The notes below the pieces were generated by a model that was not told the DNA's origin, ran no database searches, and was given only the letters and a program-made list of their open reading frames with translations. From positions 124,001 through 188,000 of the forward strand of contig NZ_NISY01000004.1 of NCBI RefSeq assembly GCF_007595705.1: a DNA stretch of 64,000 nt. The letters run 5' to 3'. Both the position numbers and the translations under genes were made by a program. This stretch comes from Streptomyces sp. SAJ15. GTDB taxonomy: Bacteria; Actinomycetota; Actinomycetes; Streptomycetales; Streptomycetaceae. This document shows positions 14,782 through 51,036 of this stretch, in pieces (the stretch's first letter is position 1; every line of letters begins with the position of its first letter).

Positions 14782-16334
14782 GCGGCGAGACCACCGTACG
14801 GCGGGCGGCCCACGCCGCGCCGAGCGAGTGGGGGCGACTCAACTCCCGGCTGCTGCTGGTCAACCTCGCCATCCTGGTGGCCCCGGTCGCGATGTTCCTG
14901 GCCACCTATCTGGTCGCCGGGAAGACCAACCTCCAGATCCTCATCACCCTCGGCTCGGTCTTCCTCACCTTCCTGGTCATCAGCGGCATCGGCCTGATGC
15001 GCCTGATGACCACCCGCTACCGGGTCGGCGAGGACATGGTGGAGCTCCAGTCCGGGCTGCTCTTCCGCAGCCGGCGCTCGATCCCCCTCGACCGCATCCG
15101 CAGCGTCGACCTGACGGCCAACCCGCTGCACCGGCTCTTCGGCCTCACCACCCTCACCATCGGCACCGGCGAGCAGAGCTCCTCCGCCGGCCAGCGGCTC
15201 ACCCTGGACGGCATCAGCGCGGCGGACGCCGCCGAGCTGCGCCGGCAGCTGATCGAGCGACGGGACGCCGGGCGCGGCCTGGGCGCCGCCGCCGAGGACG
15301 ACGGCCCGATCAGCGAACTCGACTGGTCCTGGCTGCGCTACGGCCCGCTGAGCGTGTGGGGCGTCGGCGGTGTCTTCATCGCCGCGGCCAGCGTCTACCG
15401 CACCCTGCACGAGCTGAAGGTCGACCCGCTGGAGTGGGGGGTCGTCAAGGACCTGGAACACCGCTTCGGCTCGGTCCCGCTCTGGTACGGCGTCCTGGTC
15501 GCCCTGGCCGTCGTGGTGGTCCTCGGCGTCGCCGGCTCGACCGGCGCGTTCATCGAGAGCTGGTCCGGCTACCGGCTGGAGCGCGAGGACGGCGGGATGT
15601 TCCGGGTCCGCCGCGGACTCTTCGTCACCCGCTCGGTCAGCATCGAGCGGCGGCGGCTGCGCGGCGTGGAGCTGGTCGAGCCGATCCCGCTGCGCTGGGC
15701 CAAGGCGGCCAGGCTCAACGCCGTCGCCAGCGGCCTGGGCAACCTGGAGGACAACCGCAGGCGGCGCGCGCTGACCCCGCCGGTGCCCCGCGCCGAGGCC
15801 CGCCGGGTGGCCACCGAAGTCCTCGGCGAGCACCCCGCGCTGACGGTGCGGGACGGCCTGCTGGGCCACCCCCGGGCCGCCCTGCGGCGCCGCGTCAACC
15901 AGGCGCTGATCTGGTCCGTGCTGATCGCCGCGGTGCCCTTCGGCCTCGGCGTCTGGCTCGGCCCGGCCTGGGTGACCGTCGGCTGTGTCACCGGCGCGGT
16001 GCTGGTGCCGGTGCTGGTGGCCTTCGCGGTCAACGCCTACCGGACGCTGGGCCATGGCATCCGCGGCGGCTACCTGGTCACCAGCGCGGGGACGTTCGCC
16101 CACCGAACGGTCGCCCTCCAGCGGGAGGGGATCATCGGCTGGAAGATCACCCGGACGCCGTTCCAGCGCCGTGCCGGACTCCTCACCCTCGGCGCCACCA
16201 CCGCCGCCGGTGAGGGCGTCTACAAGGTCCGTGACGTCTCCACGGGCCAGGGAATCGCCCTCGCGGAGGACGCCGTACCGCAGCTCCTCCTCCCGTTCCT
16301 GGAACGGGCACCCCGGTCCGCCCGCCGCGGCTGA
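14778..16334 (+). CDS. PH-domain membrane protein (YdbT-like, several bPH2 domains)
   Basis: A 518-residue membrane protein with repeated pairs of transmembrane segments, each followed by a bPH2 domain. The first pair is LLLVNLAILVAPVAMFLATY and LITLGSVFLTFLVISGIGL, followed by a domain containing RSIPLDRIRSVDLTANPLHR. A second unit lies around SVERRRLRGVELVEPIPLRW-like sequence (near residues 290-320). A third is near residues 410-510 (VALQREGIIGWKITRTPFQR). The length and layout match YdbT. Its ATG overlaps the stop of the YdbS-like gene, so the two are translated together and probably form one membrane complex. A perfect 16-bp stem terminator lies 32 bp after the stop, so it is not part of the PKS transcript. 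Confidence 0.85.
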   Translation: MSGETTVRRAAHAAPSEWGRLNSRLLLVNLAILVAPVAMFLATYLVAGKTNLQILITLGSVFLTFLVISGIGLMRLMTTRYRVGEDMVELQSGLLFRSRRSIPLDRIRSVDLTANPLHRLFGLTTLTIGTGEQSSSAGQRLTLDGISAADAAELRRQLIERRDAGRGLGAAAEDDGPISELDWSWLRYGPLSVWGVGGVFIAAASVYRTLHELKVDPLEWGVVKDLEHRFGSVPLWYGVLVALAVVVVLGVAGSTGAFIESWSGYRLEREDGGMFRVRRGLFVTRSVSIERRRLRGVELVEPIPLRWAKAARLNAVASGLGNLEDNRRRRALTPPVPRAEARRVATEVLGEHPALTVRDGLLGHPRAALRRRVNQALIWSVLIAAVPFGLGVWLGPAWVTVGCVTGAVLVPVLVAFAVNAYRTLGHGIRGGYLVTSAGTFAHRTVALQREGIIGWKITRTPFQRRAGLLTLGATTAAGEGVYKVRDVSTGQGIALAEDAVPQLLLPFLERAPRSARRG

Positions 16335-16365
16335 CCGCATCGCAGACCAACTGGCGAATCCCCCG

Positions 16366-16406
16366 AGAGGTGGAGGGGCGGACCGAAAAGCCGCCCCTCC
16401 ACCTCT
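16366..16406 (+). terminator. Perfect 16-bp stem terminator between the PH-domain genes and the PKS genes
   Basis: AGAGGTGGAGGGGCGG (16366-16381) pairs with its exact complement at 16391-16406 across a 9-base loop. Only a weak T-rich stretch follows. It insulates the PKS promoter from upstream transcription. Confidence 0.85.
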
Positions 16407-16480
16407 GAATTCCTTGCCTGTATCCGCATTCTCGTGCACTCTGGTGAATTACGCATTGCCCTCCGAGGCCACCCGGTAAA

Positions 16481-16540
16481 TAAGGGACCCAAGGAAAAGC
16501 TAGGGGTCCGTAGGGGGTTTGAAGGGGTTTCTGGGGGACC
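16481..16540 (+). promoter_or_regulatory. 10-bp-periodic G-tract array upstream of the PKS genes
   Basis: Ten-base blocks repeat in register: TAAGGGACCC (16481), AAGGAAAAGC, TAGGGGTCCG (16501), TAGGGGGTTT, GAAGGGGTTT and CTGGGGGACC (16531). CTAGGGGT at 16500-16507 is identical to the element upstream of the thioesterase gene. One turn of the helix between half-sites fits a multimeric activator such as the LAL or SARP protein. The array ends 60 bp before the chosen PKS start. A TTGCCC...TAAATA pair at about 16456-16482 is a weak promoter candidate. Confidence 0.55.
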
Positions 16541-16600
16541 CTCCCTGTGCAAGGCTGGCGCACGGTCTTGGTTTATGTCTGCAGGGTTATGGGGCGCGCG

Positions 16601-40787
<24,187 letters not shown>

Positions 40788-40834
40788 CGTGATGACCGCT
40801 CACATTCCGACTCTTTCCAGGGGGTGACGTTTCA

Positions 40835-43800
40835 GTGGCTACCGCGAACGAAGAGAAGCTTCTCGACAACCTGAAGTGGATGACCACTGAGCTGCGCCGG
40901 GCTCGCCGCCGCCTGACCGAGGTGGAAGCGGACGCGCAGGAACCGATCGCGATCGTCGCGATGAGCTGCCGCTTCCCCGGCGACGTGGCGTCCCCCGAGG
41001 ACCTGTGGCGCCTGGTGGACGAGGGCGGCGACGCCGTCTCCGGCTTCCCCGCCGACCGCGGCTGGGACATCGAGGGGCTGGCCGACCCCGACCCCGACCG
41101 CAAGGGCACGTTCTACAACAGCGGCGGCGGCTTCCTCGCCGGCGCGGCCGAGTTCGACCCGGCGTTCTTCGGCATCTCGCCCCGCGAGGCGCTCGCCATG
41201 GACCCGCAGCAGCGACTGCTGCTGGAGACCTCCTGGGAGGTCTTCGAGCGGGCCGGCATCGACCCGGCCACCCTGCGCGGCAGCAGGACCGGCGTCTACG
41301 TCGGCGCCGCCGCCATGGGCTACGGCAACGACCTCCAGGGCGCCCCCGAAGGGCTGGAGGGCCTGCTCCTGACCGGCGGCGCCACCAGCGTGCTGTCCGG
41401 CCGGATCGCCTACACCTTCGGCCTGGAGGGCCCGGCGGCCACCATCGACACCGCCTGCTCCTCCTCGCTGGTCGCGCTCCACTGGGCGGCCCAGGCGCTG
41501 CGCACCCGCGAGTGCTCGCTGGCGCTGGTCGGCGGCGTCACCGTGATGCCCAACCCCGATGTCTTCGTGGAGTTCAGCCGACAGCGCGGCCTCGCCCCCG
41601 ACGGCCGCTGCAAGTCCTTCGCCGCCTCCGCCGACGGCACCGGCTGGTCCGAGGGCGTCGGCGTGCTGCTGGTCGAGCGGCTCTCCGACGCGCGGAGGAA
41701 CGGCCACCAGGTGCTGGCCGTCGTGCGCGGCTCGGCCGTCAACCAGGACGGCGCCAGCAACGGTCTGACGGCGCCCAACGGCCCGTCGCAGCAGCGCGTC
41801 ATCCGGCAGGCCCTGGAGAACGCCCGGCTGTCGGCCGCCGAGGTCGACGTGGTCGAGGCGCACGGCACCGGCACCACCCTGGGCGACCCGATAGAGGCGC
41901 AGGCCCTCCTCGCGACGTACGGCCAGGAGCGGCCCGAGGGCCGGCCGCTGTGGCTCGGCTCGCTCAAGTCCAACCTCGGCCACACCCAGGCCGCCGCCGG
42001 CGTCGCCGGCATCATCAAGATGGTCAAGGCCATCGAGCACGGCGTGCTGCCCAAGACCCTGCATGTGGACGAGCCCACCCCCAACGTCGACTGGTCCACC
42101 GGCGAGGTCGCGCTGCTGACCGAGGCCCGAACGTGGCCCGAGACCGGCCAGCCGCGCCGCGTCGGCATATCCGCGTTCGGTGTGAGCGGCACCAACGCCC
42201 ACACCATCCTGGAGCAGGCTCCCGAGCCGACGGCCGAGGAGGAGGACGCGCCCGCCGCCCCGGCCCCGGCCGCCACCGCCGTCCTGCCCTGGACGCTCTC
42301 CGCCAGGAGCGAGGCCGCGCTGCGCGAGAGCGCCCGGCGCCTCGCCGCCCGACTCGACGGCGCCGCCCACCCCGTCGTCGACGTCGCCCACTCGCTGGCC
42401 GTCGGCCGCGCCGCCCTGGAGCGCCGCGCCGCCGTCGTCGCCGCCGACCACGACGGCTTCCGCACGGCCCTGGACGCCCTGGCGCGCGGCGAGTCCGCGC
42501 CCGGCCTGGTCGAGGGCACGGCCACCGGCGGCAAGACGGCGTTCCTGTTCACCGGCCAGGGCAGCCAGCGGCTGGGCATGGGCCGTGAGCTGTACGCGGC
42601 CTACCCGGCGTTCGCGGAGGCCCTGGACGCGGTCTGCGGCGAGCTGGACCGGCACCTGGAGCGTCCGCTGAAGGGCGTGCTGTTCGGCGACGACGCCGAG
42701 GCCCTGGACCGGACCGGCTCCACCCAGCCCGCCCTCTTCGCCCTCGAAGTGGCGCTCTACCGCCTCGTCGAAGCCTGGGGTGTGAAGGCCGACTTCCTCT
42801 CCGGTCACTCGATCGGCGAGCTGGCCGCCGCGCATGTGGCGGGTGTGCTCTCGCTGGTGGACGCGGCGAAGCTGGTGGCCGCGCGTGGCCGGCTGATGCA
42901 GGCGCTGCCGACGGGTGGCGCGATGATCGCGGTGCAGGCGTCGGAGGACGAGGTCCTTCCGCTGCTGACCGAGGGTGTCAGCGCAGTCCGTGGTGATCGC
43001 GGGTGACGAGGACGCGGCTGTCGAGATCGCGAGCGGCTTCGAGGCGCAGGGTCGTAAGACCAAGCGGCTCACCGTCTCGCACGCCTTCCACTCGCCCCGT
43101 ATGGACGCGATGTTGGCGGACTTCCGGGCGGTCGCGGAGACCCTCGCCTACGCGGCCCCGCGGATCCCGATCGTCTCCAACCTCACCGGCACCGTGGTCC
43201 CGGCCAAGGAGATCACCACCGCCGACTTCTGGGTCCGGCACGTCCGCGAGGCCGTGCGCTTCCTCGACGGCGTCCGCGCCCTGGAGGCGCAGAACGTCAC
43301 CACCTTCGTGGAGCTGGGCCCCGACGGCGTCCTCTCGGCCCTGGGCCAGGAGTGCGTCACCGGCACCGACGCCGACTTCGTGCCCGTGCTCCGCAAGGGC
43401 CGCCCGGAGGTCGAGGCGCTGACGACCGCCGTCGCGCGGGCCCACGTCCGCGGCGTGCGGATCGACTGGGCCGCGTACTTCGCCGGCACCGGCGCGGGGC
43501 CCGTCGACCCGGCCGTGCTGGCCGCGCTGCCGACCTACCCCTTCGAGCACCAGCGGTTCTGGCTGGCGCCGGGCGCGCCCACCGGCGATGTGACCGCCGC
43601 GGGCCTGGAGGCGGCGGACCACCCGCTGCTCGGCGCGGCGCTGCCGCTCGCCGAGAGCGACGGCTTCCTGTTCACCGGGCGGCTCGGCCTCGACACCCAC
43701 CCGTGGCTGGCCGACCACACCGTCATGGGCTCGGTGCTGCTCCCCGGCACCGCCTTCGTCGAGCTGGCCGTCCGCGCCGGCGACCAGGTCGGCTGCGACC

Positions 43801-46800
43801 TGCTGGAGGAACTCACCCTGGAGGCGCCGCTGGTGCTGCCCACCCGCGGCGGCATCCGGCTCCAGCTCACGGTGGGCGCCCTGGACGACGCCGGCCGCCG
43901 GCCGCTGGCCATCCTGTCCCGCGCGGCCGACGCCCCGGCCGAGGAGCCCTGGACCCGGCACGCCTCCGGCGTGCTCGCCACCGGCGCCCCGCGGCCCGAC
44001 TTCGCGCTGACCGCGTGGCCGCCGAGCGACGCGGAGGCGGCCGAGGTGTCCGAGCTGTACGCGACGCTGGCCGCCAGCGGCCTGCCGTACGGCCCGGCCT
44101 TCCAGGGGCTGACCGCCGCCTGGCGGCGCGGCACCGAACTCTTCGCCGAGGTGCGGCTGGGCCAGCAGGCGCAGGCCGCCGACTTCGGGCTGCACCCGGC
44201 GCTGCTGGACTCCGCGCTGCACGCGCTCGGCCTGGACGCCGACGACCAGGGCCGGGGCCGACTGCCGTTCGCCTGGAGCGGGGTGTCGCTGTACGCGAGC
44301 GGCGCCACCGAGCTGCGGGTGCGGCTGGAGCTCCAGGGCACCGAGGGCGTCCGGTTGGAGATCGCCGACGCCACCGGGGCGCCCGTCGCCGCCGTGGACT
44401 CCCTCGCGCTGCGCGAGGTCTCGGCCGATCAGGTCCGGGCCGCGCGGGCCGCGTACCACGAGTCGCTGTTCCGCCTGGAGTGGGTCGAGCAGCCCGCCGC
44501 CGGCACCGGTACGCCCGGCGCCTGGGCGGTGCTGGGCGTCGACCGCCTGGGCCTCGGGGCCCCGGCCTACGCGGACCTCGCCGCGCTGACCGCGGCGGTG
44601 GACGCCGGCGCCCAGACGCCGGAGTTCGTCCTCGTCGCGCCCGCGGCGGGCGATCCGGCCGACGCGTCCGGCGCGGCGCACCGGGCCACCGCCGAGGCGC
44701 TCGCCCTCGTCCAGGAGTGGCTCGCCGAGGAGCGGTTCGCCGGCTCCCGGCTGGTGCTGGCCTCGGCGCCGCGGGACCTCGCGCAGGCCGCCGTATGGGG
44801 TCTGGTGCGCTCGGCGCAGGCCGAGAACCCGGACCGTCTCGTCCTGCTCGACATCGACGGCGAGGACGCCTCCCGGGCCGTGCTGCCCGCCGCGCTCGCC
44901 TCCGGAGAGGAGCAGCTGGCCATCCGCGCGGGCGTGGTCCGCACCCCGCGGCTGGCCCGGGTGCCGGTCGCCGACGAGGCCGCGGCCGCCGACTGGAACC
45001 CGGACGGCACCGTGCTGGTCACCGGCGCCGCCGGCCAGCTCGGCGGGCTGGTCGCCCGCCACCTGGCCACCGAGCACGGCGTGCGGCACCTGCTGCTGGT
45101 CGGCCGCCGCGGCGGCGCGGCCGACGGGGCCGCCGAACTCACCGCCGAGCTCGCCGAGATCGGCGCCTCCGCCACCTGGGCGGCGTGCGACGTGGCCGAC
45201 CGGGAGGCGCTGGCCGCCGTCCTGGCGGACGTCCCCGCCGCGCACCCGCTGACCGCCGTCGTGCACACCGCCGGCGTCCTCGACGACGGCACCATCGGCT
45301 CGCTGACCGAGGAGCGGCTGGCGAAGGTGGCGCGGCCGAAGGTCGACGCGGCCTGGAACCTGCATGAGCTGACCCGCGACCTGGACCTGGCGGCGTTCGT
45401 CCTCTTCTCGTCCGCCTCCGGCGTCTTCGGCAGCCCCGGCCAGGGCAACTACGCCGCCGCCAACGCCTTCCTGGACGCGCTGGCCGCCCACCGCCACGCC
45501 GCCGGACTGGCGGCGAGCGCGCTGGCCTGGGGCCCCTGGGCGGGCACCGGCATGGCCGGCACGCTGGACGAGGTCGACATCAGCCGGATGCGCCGGGCCG
45601 GACTGCCCCCGCTGTCCCCGGCCGAGGGCCTCGCCCTGCTGGACGCGGCGCTCACCGTCGCCGAGCCGGCCCTGGCCCCGATGCGGGTGGACACCGTGGC
45701 GCTGCGCGCCCGGGCGACCACCGACGCCATTCCGGCGCTGCTGCGCGGGCTGGTCCGGGCCCCGGCGCGGCGCGCGGCGCGCACCGCCGCCGACGCCGGC
45801 GCCACCGGCCTGGCCCAGCGGCTCGCCGGGCTGAGCGAGAGCGAGCGCCACCGCGTGCTGCTCGACCTGGTGCGCACGCAGGTAGCGGCGGTGCTCGGCT
45901 ACGCGGGACCGCAGGCCGTCGAGGAGGGTCGGGCCTTCAAGGAACTCGGCTTCGACTCGCTCACCGCCGTCGAACTGCGCAACCTGCTCCGCGAGGCGAC
46001 CGGGCTGCGGCTCTCGCCCACCCTCGTCTTCGACTACCCGACCTCGCTCGCCCTCGCCGGCCACCTGCGCGCCGAGCTCGTCGGCGACACGGCCGAGGCG
46101 ATCGTCCCGGACCGGGTGACGACCGCCGCGGACGACGACCCGATCGCGATCGTCGCCATGAGCTGCCGCTTCCCCGGCGGCGTGCGGTCGCCCGAGGACC
46201 TCTGGCGGCTGCTGGTCTCCGGCGGCGACGGCATCACCCCCTTCCCCGCGGACCGCGGCTGGGACCTCGACACCCTCTACAGCGACGACCCCGACCTCGA
46301 AGGCACCAGCTACACCCGCGAGGGCGGCTTCCTGCACGACGTCGCCGACTTCGACGCGGCGTTCTTCGGGATCTCGCCGCGTGAGGCGCTGGCGATGGAC
46401 CCGCAGCAGCGGCTGCTGCTGGAGACCTCCTGGGAGGCGTTCGAGCGGGCCGGCATCGACCCGGCCACCCTGCGCGGCAGCCGGACCGCCGTGTACATCG
46501 GCAACAACGAGCAGGACTACCTGACCCTGTGGCTGGACGAGCCGCAGGGCCTCGAAGGCCACCTCGGCACCGGCAACTCGTCGAGCGTGGCGTCCGGCCG
46601 GATCTCGTACACCTTCGGTCTGGAGGGCCCCGCCCTCACCGTCGACACCGCCTGCTCGTCCTCGGTGGTCGCCCTGCACCTGGCCGCTCAGGCGCTGCGC
46701 AACGGCGAGTGCGAACTCGCCCTGGCCGGTGGCGTCACCGTGATGTCCACCCCGAGCGCGTTCCTGGAGTTCAGCCGGCAGCGCGGGCTGGCCGCCGACG

Positions 46801-49800
46801 GCCGGATCAAGGCGTTCTCCGGCGACGCGGACGGCACCATCTGGTCCGAGGGCGTGGGCGTGCTCCTCGTGGAGCGGCTCTCCGACGCGCGGCGCAACGG
46901 CCACCCGGTGCTCGCCGTGCTGCGCTCCACCGCCGTCAACCAGGACGGCGCCAGCAACGGCCTGACGGCGCCCAACGGCCCGTCGCAGCAGCGCGTCATC
47001 CGGCAGGCGCTCGCCAACGCCGGTCTGTCCACCGTCGACATCGACGCGGTCGAGGCGCACGGCACCGGCACCACGCTGGGCGACCCGATCGAGGCGCAGG
47101 CGCTGCTCGCCACCTACGGCCAGGACCGGCCCGAGGGCCGGCCGCTGTACCTGGGCTCGGTGAAGTCCAACATCGGCCACACCCAGGCCGCCGCGGGCAT
47201 GGCCGGCATCATCAAGATGGTCAAGGCGATGGAGCACGGGGTGCTGCCGCGGACGCTGCACATCTCCGAGCCCACCCCGCACGTGGACTGGGCCGCGGGC
47301 GACATCGAGCTGCTCACCGAGGCCCGGGAGTGGCCGGAGACCGGCCGCCCGCGTCGCGTCGCCGTCTCCTCCTTCGGCTACAGCGGCACCAACTCCCACG
47401 CGATCCTGGAGCAGGCCCCGCCGGCCGAGGCCCCGGCCGCCCCGGCCGCCGAGACCGGCCCGCCGGTCCTGGCGTGGCCGGTCTCGGCCCGCGACGCCGA
47501 CGCGCTGCGCGCCCAGGCCGAGCGGCTGCGCTCGCACCTGGCCGCCGCCGACGCGCCGCGGCCGCTGGACCTGGCGTACTCGCTGGCCACCACCCGCGCG
47601 GCCCTGGAGCACCGCGCCGTGCTGCTCGGCCGGGACGCCGAGGAGCTCGGCCGCGGCCTGGCGGCCCTGGCCGCCGGCGAGTCCGCGCCGGGTCTGGTGA
47701 CGGGCTCCGCGGACGGCGGCAAGACGGCGTTCCTGTTCACGGGTCAGGGCAGCCAGCGGCTGGGCATGGGCCGTGAGCTGTACGCCGCCTACCCGGTGTT
47801 CGCGGCGGCGTTCGACGCGGTCTGCGCTGAGCTGGACCCGCACCTGGAGCGTCCGCTGAAGGACGTGGTCTTCGGCGACGACGCCGAGGCCCTGGACCAG
47901 ACCGGCTTCACCCAGCCCGCCCTGTTCGCGGTCGAGGTGGCGCTGTTCCGCCTGGTCGAAGCCTGGGGCGTGACGCCGGACTTCCTCTCCGGTCACTCGA
48001 TCGGCGAGCTTGCCGCCGCCCATGTCGCGGGCGTCCTCTCGCTGGCCGACGCGGCGAAGCTGGTGGCCGCTCGCGGTCGCCTGATGCAGGAACTCCCCGC
48101 CGGCGGCGCGATGATCGCGGTGCAGGCGTCCGAGGAGGAGGTGCTGCCGCTGCTGACCGAGGGTGTCAGCATCGCCGCGCTCAACGGCCCCACGTCCGTG
48201 GTGATCGCGGGCGACGAGGACGCCGCTGTCACGATCGCCGGGACCTTCGAGGCCCAGGGTCGTAAGACCAAGCGGCTCACCGTCTCGCACGCCTTCCACT
48301 CGCCCCGTATGGACGCGATGTTGGCGGACTTCCGGGCGGTCGCGGAGACGCTGACGTACGCCAGCCCGCGGATCGCCCTCGTCTCCAACCTGACCGGCGG
48401 GCTGGTCTCCACCGAGGAGATCACCAGCCCGGACTTCTGGGTCCGCCACGTCCGCGAAGCCGTGCGCTTCCTGGACGGCGTCCGCGCGCTGGAGGCCGAA
48501 GGCGTCACCACCTTCGTGGAGTTGGGTCCCGACGGCGTGCTCACCGCGATGGCGCAGGAGTGCGTCACCGGCGAGGGCGCGGTGTTCACCGCCGCGCTGC
48601 GCAAGGGCCGCCCCGAGGCGGAGGCGCTGGCGCACGCCGTGGCCCAGGCCGCCGTCCGGGGCACGGCCCCCGACTGGGCGGCGTTCTACGCCGGTGGCGG
48701 CGCCGTGCGCGTCGACCTGGCCACGTTGCCCACGTACGCCTTCCAGCCGCGCCGCTTCTGGCCGGAGGCCGACGGCGCCGCGGCGCCCGCCGGGCGGCTG
48801 CCCGCGGACGCGGTGGACGCCCGCTTCTGGGAGGCCGTGGAACGGGAGGACCTGGAGTCCCTCGCGACGGAGCTCGCCGTGGAGGGGGAGCAGCCGTTCA
48901 GCGCGGTGCTGCCCGCCCTGTCCTCGTGGCGGCGCAGGCAACAGGAGCGCGCCACCGCGGACGGCCGGCTCTACCACGTGGAGTGGAAGCCCCAGCCGCA
49001 GACCGGCACGCCCGCCCTCACCGGCACCTGGCTGACCGTGGTGCCCGCGAGCCTCGCGGACGACGCCCGGGTCGGCGCGATCGGCGACGAGCTGGCGCGG
49101 CGCGGGGCGCGGACCGTCCGCGTGGAGCTGGACGCGGCCGACACCGACCCGGCGGCGCTCGCCGAGCGGCTGGCGTCGGCGGCCGACGGCCCCGTCGCCG
49201 GCGTGCTCTCGCTGCTGGCGCTCGACGAGCGGCCGCACCCCGAGCACCCGGCGGTGCCGGTCGGCCTGGCGCTGACCGGCGCGCTGGCCGAGGCGCTGGC
49301 GCGGCGCGCGGAGTACACGGCCGCGCGACTGTGGTGCGCCACCCGCGGCGCGGTCGCGGTCGGCGCCTCCGACCGGCTGGACAGCCCCGCACAGGCGCAG
49401 GTCTGGGGCCTGGGCCGGGCGGTCGCGCTGGAGCAGCCGGAGCGCTGGGGCGGACTCATCGACCTCCCCGCCCTGCCGGAGACGCTGGACGAGCGGGCGC
49501 TGGGCCTGCTGGTCGGCGTGCTCGCCGGCGCCCACGGCGACGAGGACCAGCTCGCGCTCCGCGCCGCCGGGCTCTTCGTCCGGCGCCTCGCGCAGCGCAC
49601 CGCCCCCGCCGGCGGCACCGAGTGGACCCCGCGCGGCACCGTCCTGGTGACCGGCGGCACCGGCGCGCTGGGCCGGCACGTGGCCCGCTGGCTGGCCGGC
49701 AACGGCGCCGAGCGGCTGGTGCTGCTCAGCCGCCGCGGCGCCGACGCGCCGGGCGCGGCCGAGATCGTGGCCGAACTGTCCGGCACCGGCACCACGGTGA

Positions 49801-51011
49801 CCGTCGAGTCCTGCGACGTCGCGGACCGCGAGGCGCTGGCCACGCTGGTGGACAAGCTGGCGGCGGACGGCGCCCCGGTGCGGGCCGTGGTGCACGCGGC
49901 GGGTGTCTCCCAGGTGCCCGGCACCGGCACCGAACTCCCGGAGTTCGCCGCCGTCGTGGGCGCCAAGACGACCGGCGCAGTCCACCTGGACGAGCTGTTC
50001 TCGGGCGACACCGAGGACCGCACCCTCGACGCCTTCGTGCTCTTCTCGTCGATCGCCGGCGTGTGGGGCAGCGGCGGGCAGGGCGCCTACTCGGCCGCCA
50101 ACGCCTTCCTCGACGCGCTCGCCGAGCGGCGCCGGGCCCGCGGCCTGACCGCCACCTCGGTGGCCTGGGGCCCGTGGGCGGACGGCGGCATGGCCACCGA
50201 GGGCGACGCCTCCGAGCAGCTCAGCCGGCGCGGCCTGCCGCCGATGTCGCCCGAGCTGAGCATGGCGGCGCTGCGCCGGGTGCTGTCCCGCGACGAGACC
50301 GCCACGACCGTGGTCGACGTCGACTGGGAGCGTTTCGCCCCCGCCTTCACCGCGGCCCGTCCCCGCCCCCTCATCGCCGACCTCCCGCAGGTCCGCGCCG
50401 CCCTGCGGGACGGCGCCGAGGACGCGGGCGGCACGGCGGCCGAGGGCGCGGCGCCCGCGCTGCGCGAGCGGCTGGCCGGACTCTCCGAACTCGAACGGCG
50501 GGACGCGGTGCTGGAGGTGGTCCGCGGGCATGTGGCGGCCGCCCTCGGCCATGCCTCGGCCGCCGACGTCGACGCCGGACGCGCCTTCAACGAGCTGGGC
50601 TTCGACTCGCTCACCGCGGTCGAGCTGCGCACCAAGCTGGGCGCGGCCACCGGCCTCCGGCTGCCCGCCAGCCTCGTATACGACTACCCGAACCCGCAGG
50701 CGCTGGCCGACCAGCTGCTGCGCGAACTGGCCCCGGAGGGCCCGGGCCACGGCCCGGCCGCCGGCCCGGCGGCGGTGATCGACACCGACCCGCAGGACGC
50801 CGAACTGCGCAGGACCCTGGCGGCCATCCCGATGAACCGGATCCGGGAGGCCGGGCTGCTGGAGTCGCTGCTCCAGCTGGCCGACCCGCACGCGGCGACG
50901 CCCGCCGCGAGCCGCGCCGATGACGCCGCCGAGTCCATCGACGAGATGGACGTCCAGCACCTCATCGACATGGCGCTCGACCTCGACAGCCTCGACGGCA
51001 CCGATTCCTGA
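40835..51011 (+). CDS. PKS-2: modular type I PKS, modules 6-7 (frameshift near 42982)
   Basis: A bimodular PKS: N-terminal coiled docking helix ([20 protein letters not shown]), KS-AT-DH-KR-ACP, KS-AT-KR-ACP, and a C-terminal docking tail ([20 protein letters not shown]). The GTG at 40835 has AGGGGG about ten bases upstream. The frame breaks in AT6 at 42982/42983. Sister ATs read [17 protein letters not shown], but here the DNA jumps from GTCAGC to GCAGTCCGTG, losing 20 nt. Restoring them gives an unbroken 3,398-residue protein; as written the first frame stops at 43006. The sequence on both sides is fully conserved, which argues for a sequencing or assembly fault or a very recent lesion. Its docking helix should accept the PKS-1 tail and its own tail should meet PKS-3. 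Confidence 0.93.
40940..46086 (+). other. PKS module 6: KS-AT(malonyl, frame-broken)-DH-KR(B)-ACP
   Basis: KS6 has Cys 41456-41458. AT6 has GHSIG Ser 42809-42811, the 20-nt gap at 42982, and HAFH at 43080-43091 in the shifted frame. DH6 begins about 43620 with canonical [10 protein letters not shown] (His 43716-43718), LPYGPAFQG, Asp 44208-44210 and LPFAW. KR6 has VLDDG, Ser and Tyr (45450-45452). The ACP6 Ser is at 45957-45959. The predicted product is a trans double bond. Confidence 0.9.
46134..50740 (+). other. PKS module 7: KS-AT(malonyl)-KR(A)-ACP
   Basis: KS7 has Cys 46653-46655 (TACSSSVV). AT7 has GHSIG Ser 47997-47999 and HAFH at 48288-48299. A dimerization element ([18 protein letters not shown]) is present. 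KR7 has no LDD ([12 protein letters not shown]) and carries the A-type Trp ([11 protein letters not shown], Tyr 50088-50090). The ACP7 Ser is at 50607-50609. An L-type hydroxyl is predicted. Confidence 0.9.
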
Positions 51012-51036
51012 CGCGGCCCAAGCACGGAGTACCAAG

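Noticed and set aside
42975..51011. Treating the 3' part of PKS-2 as a separate gene starting near 42975
   Set aside because: It begins inside AT6 with no start signal and completes that domain after a 20-nt gap. It is the same gene, frame-shifted.
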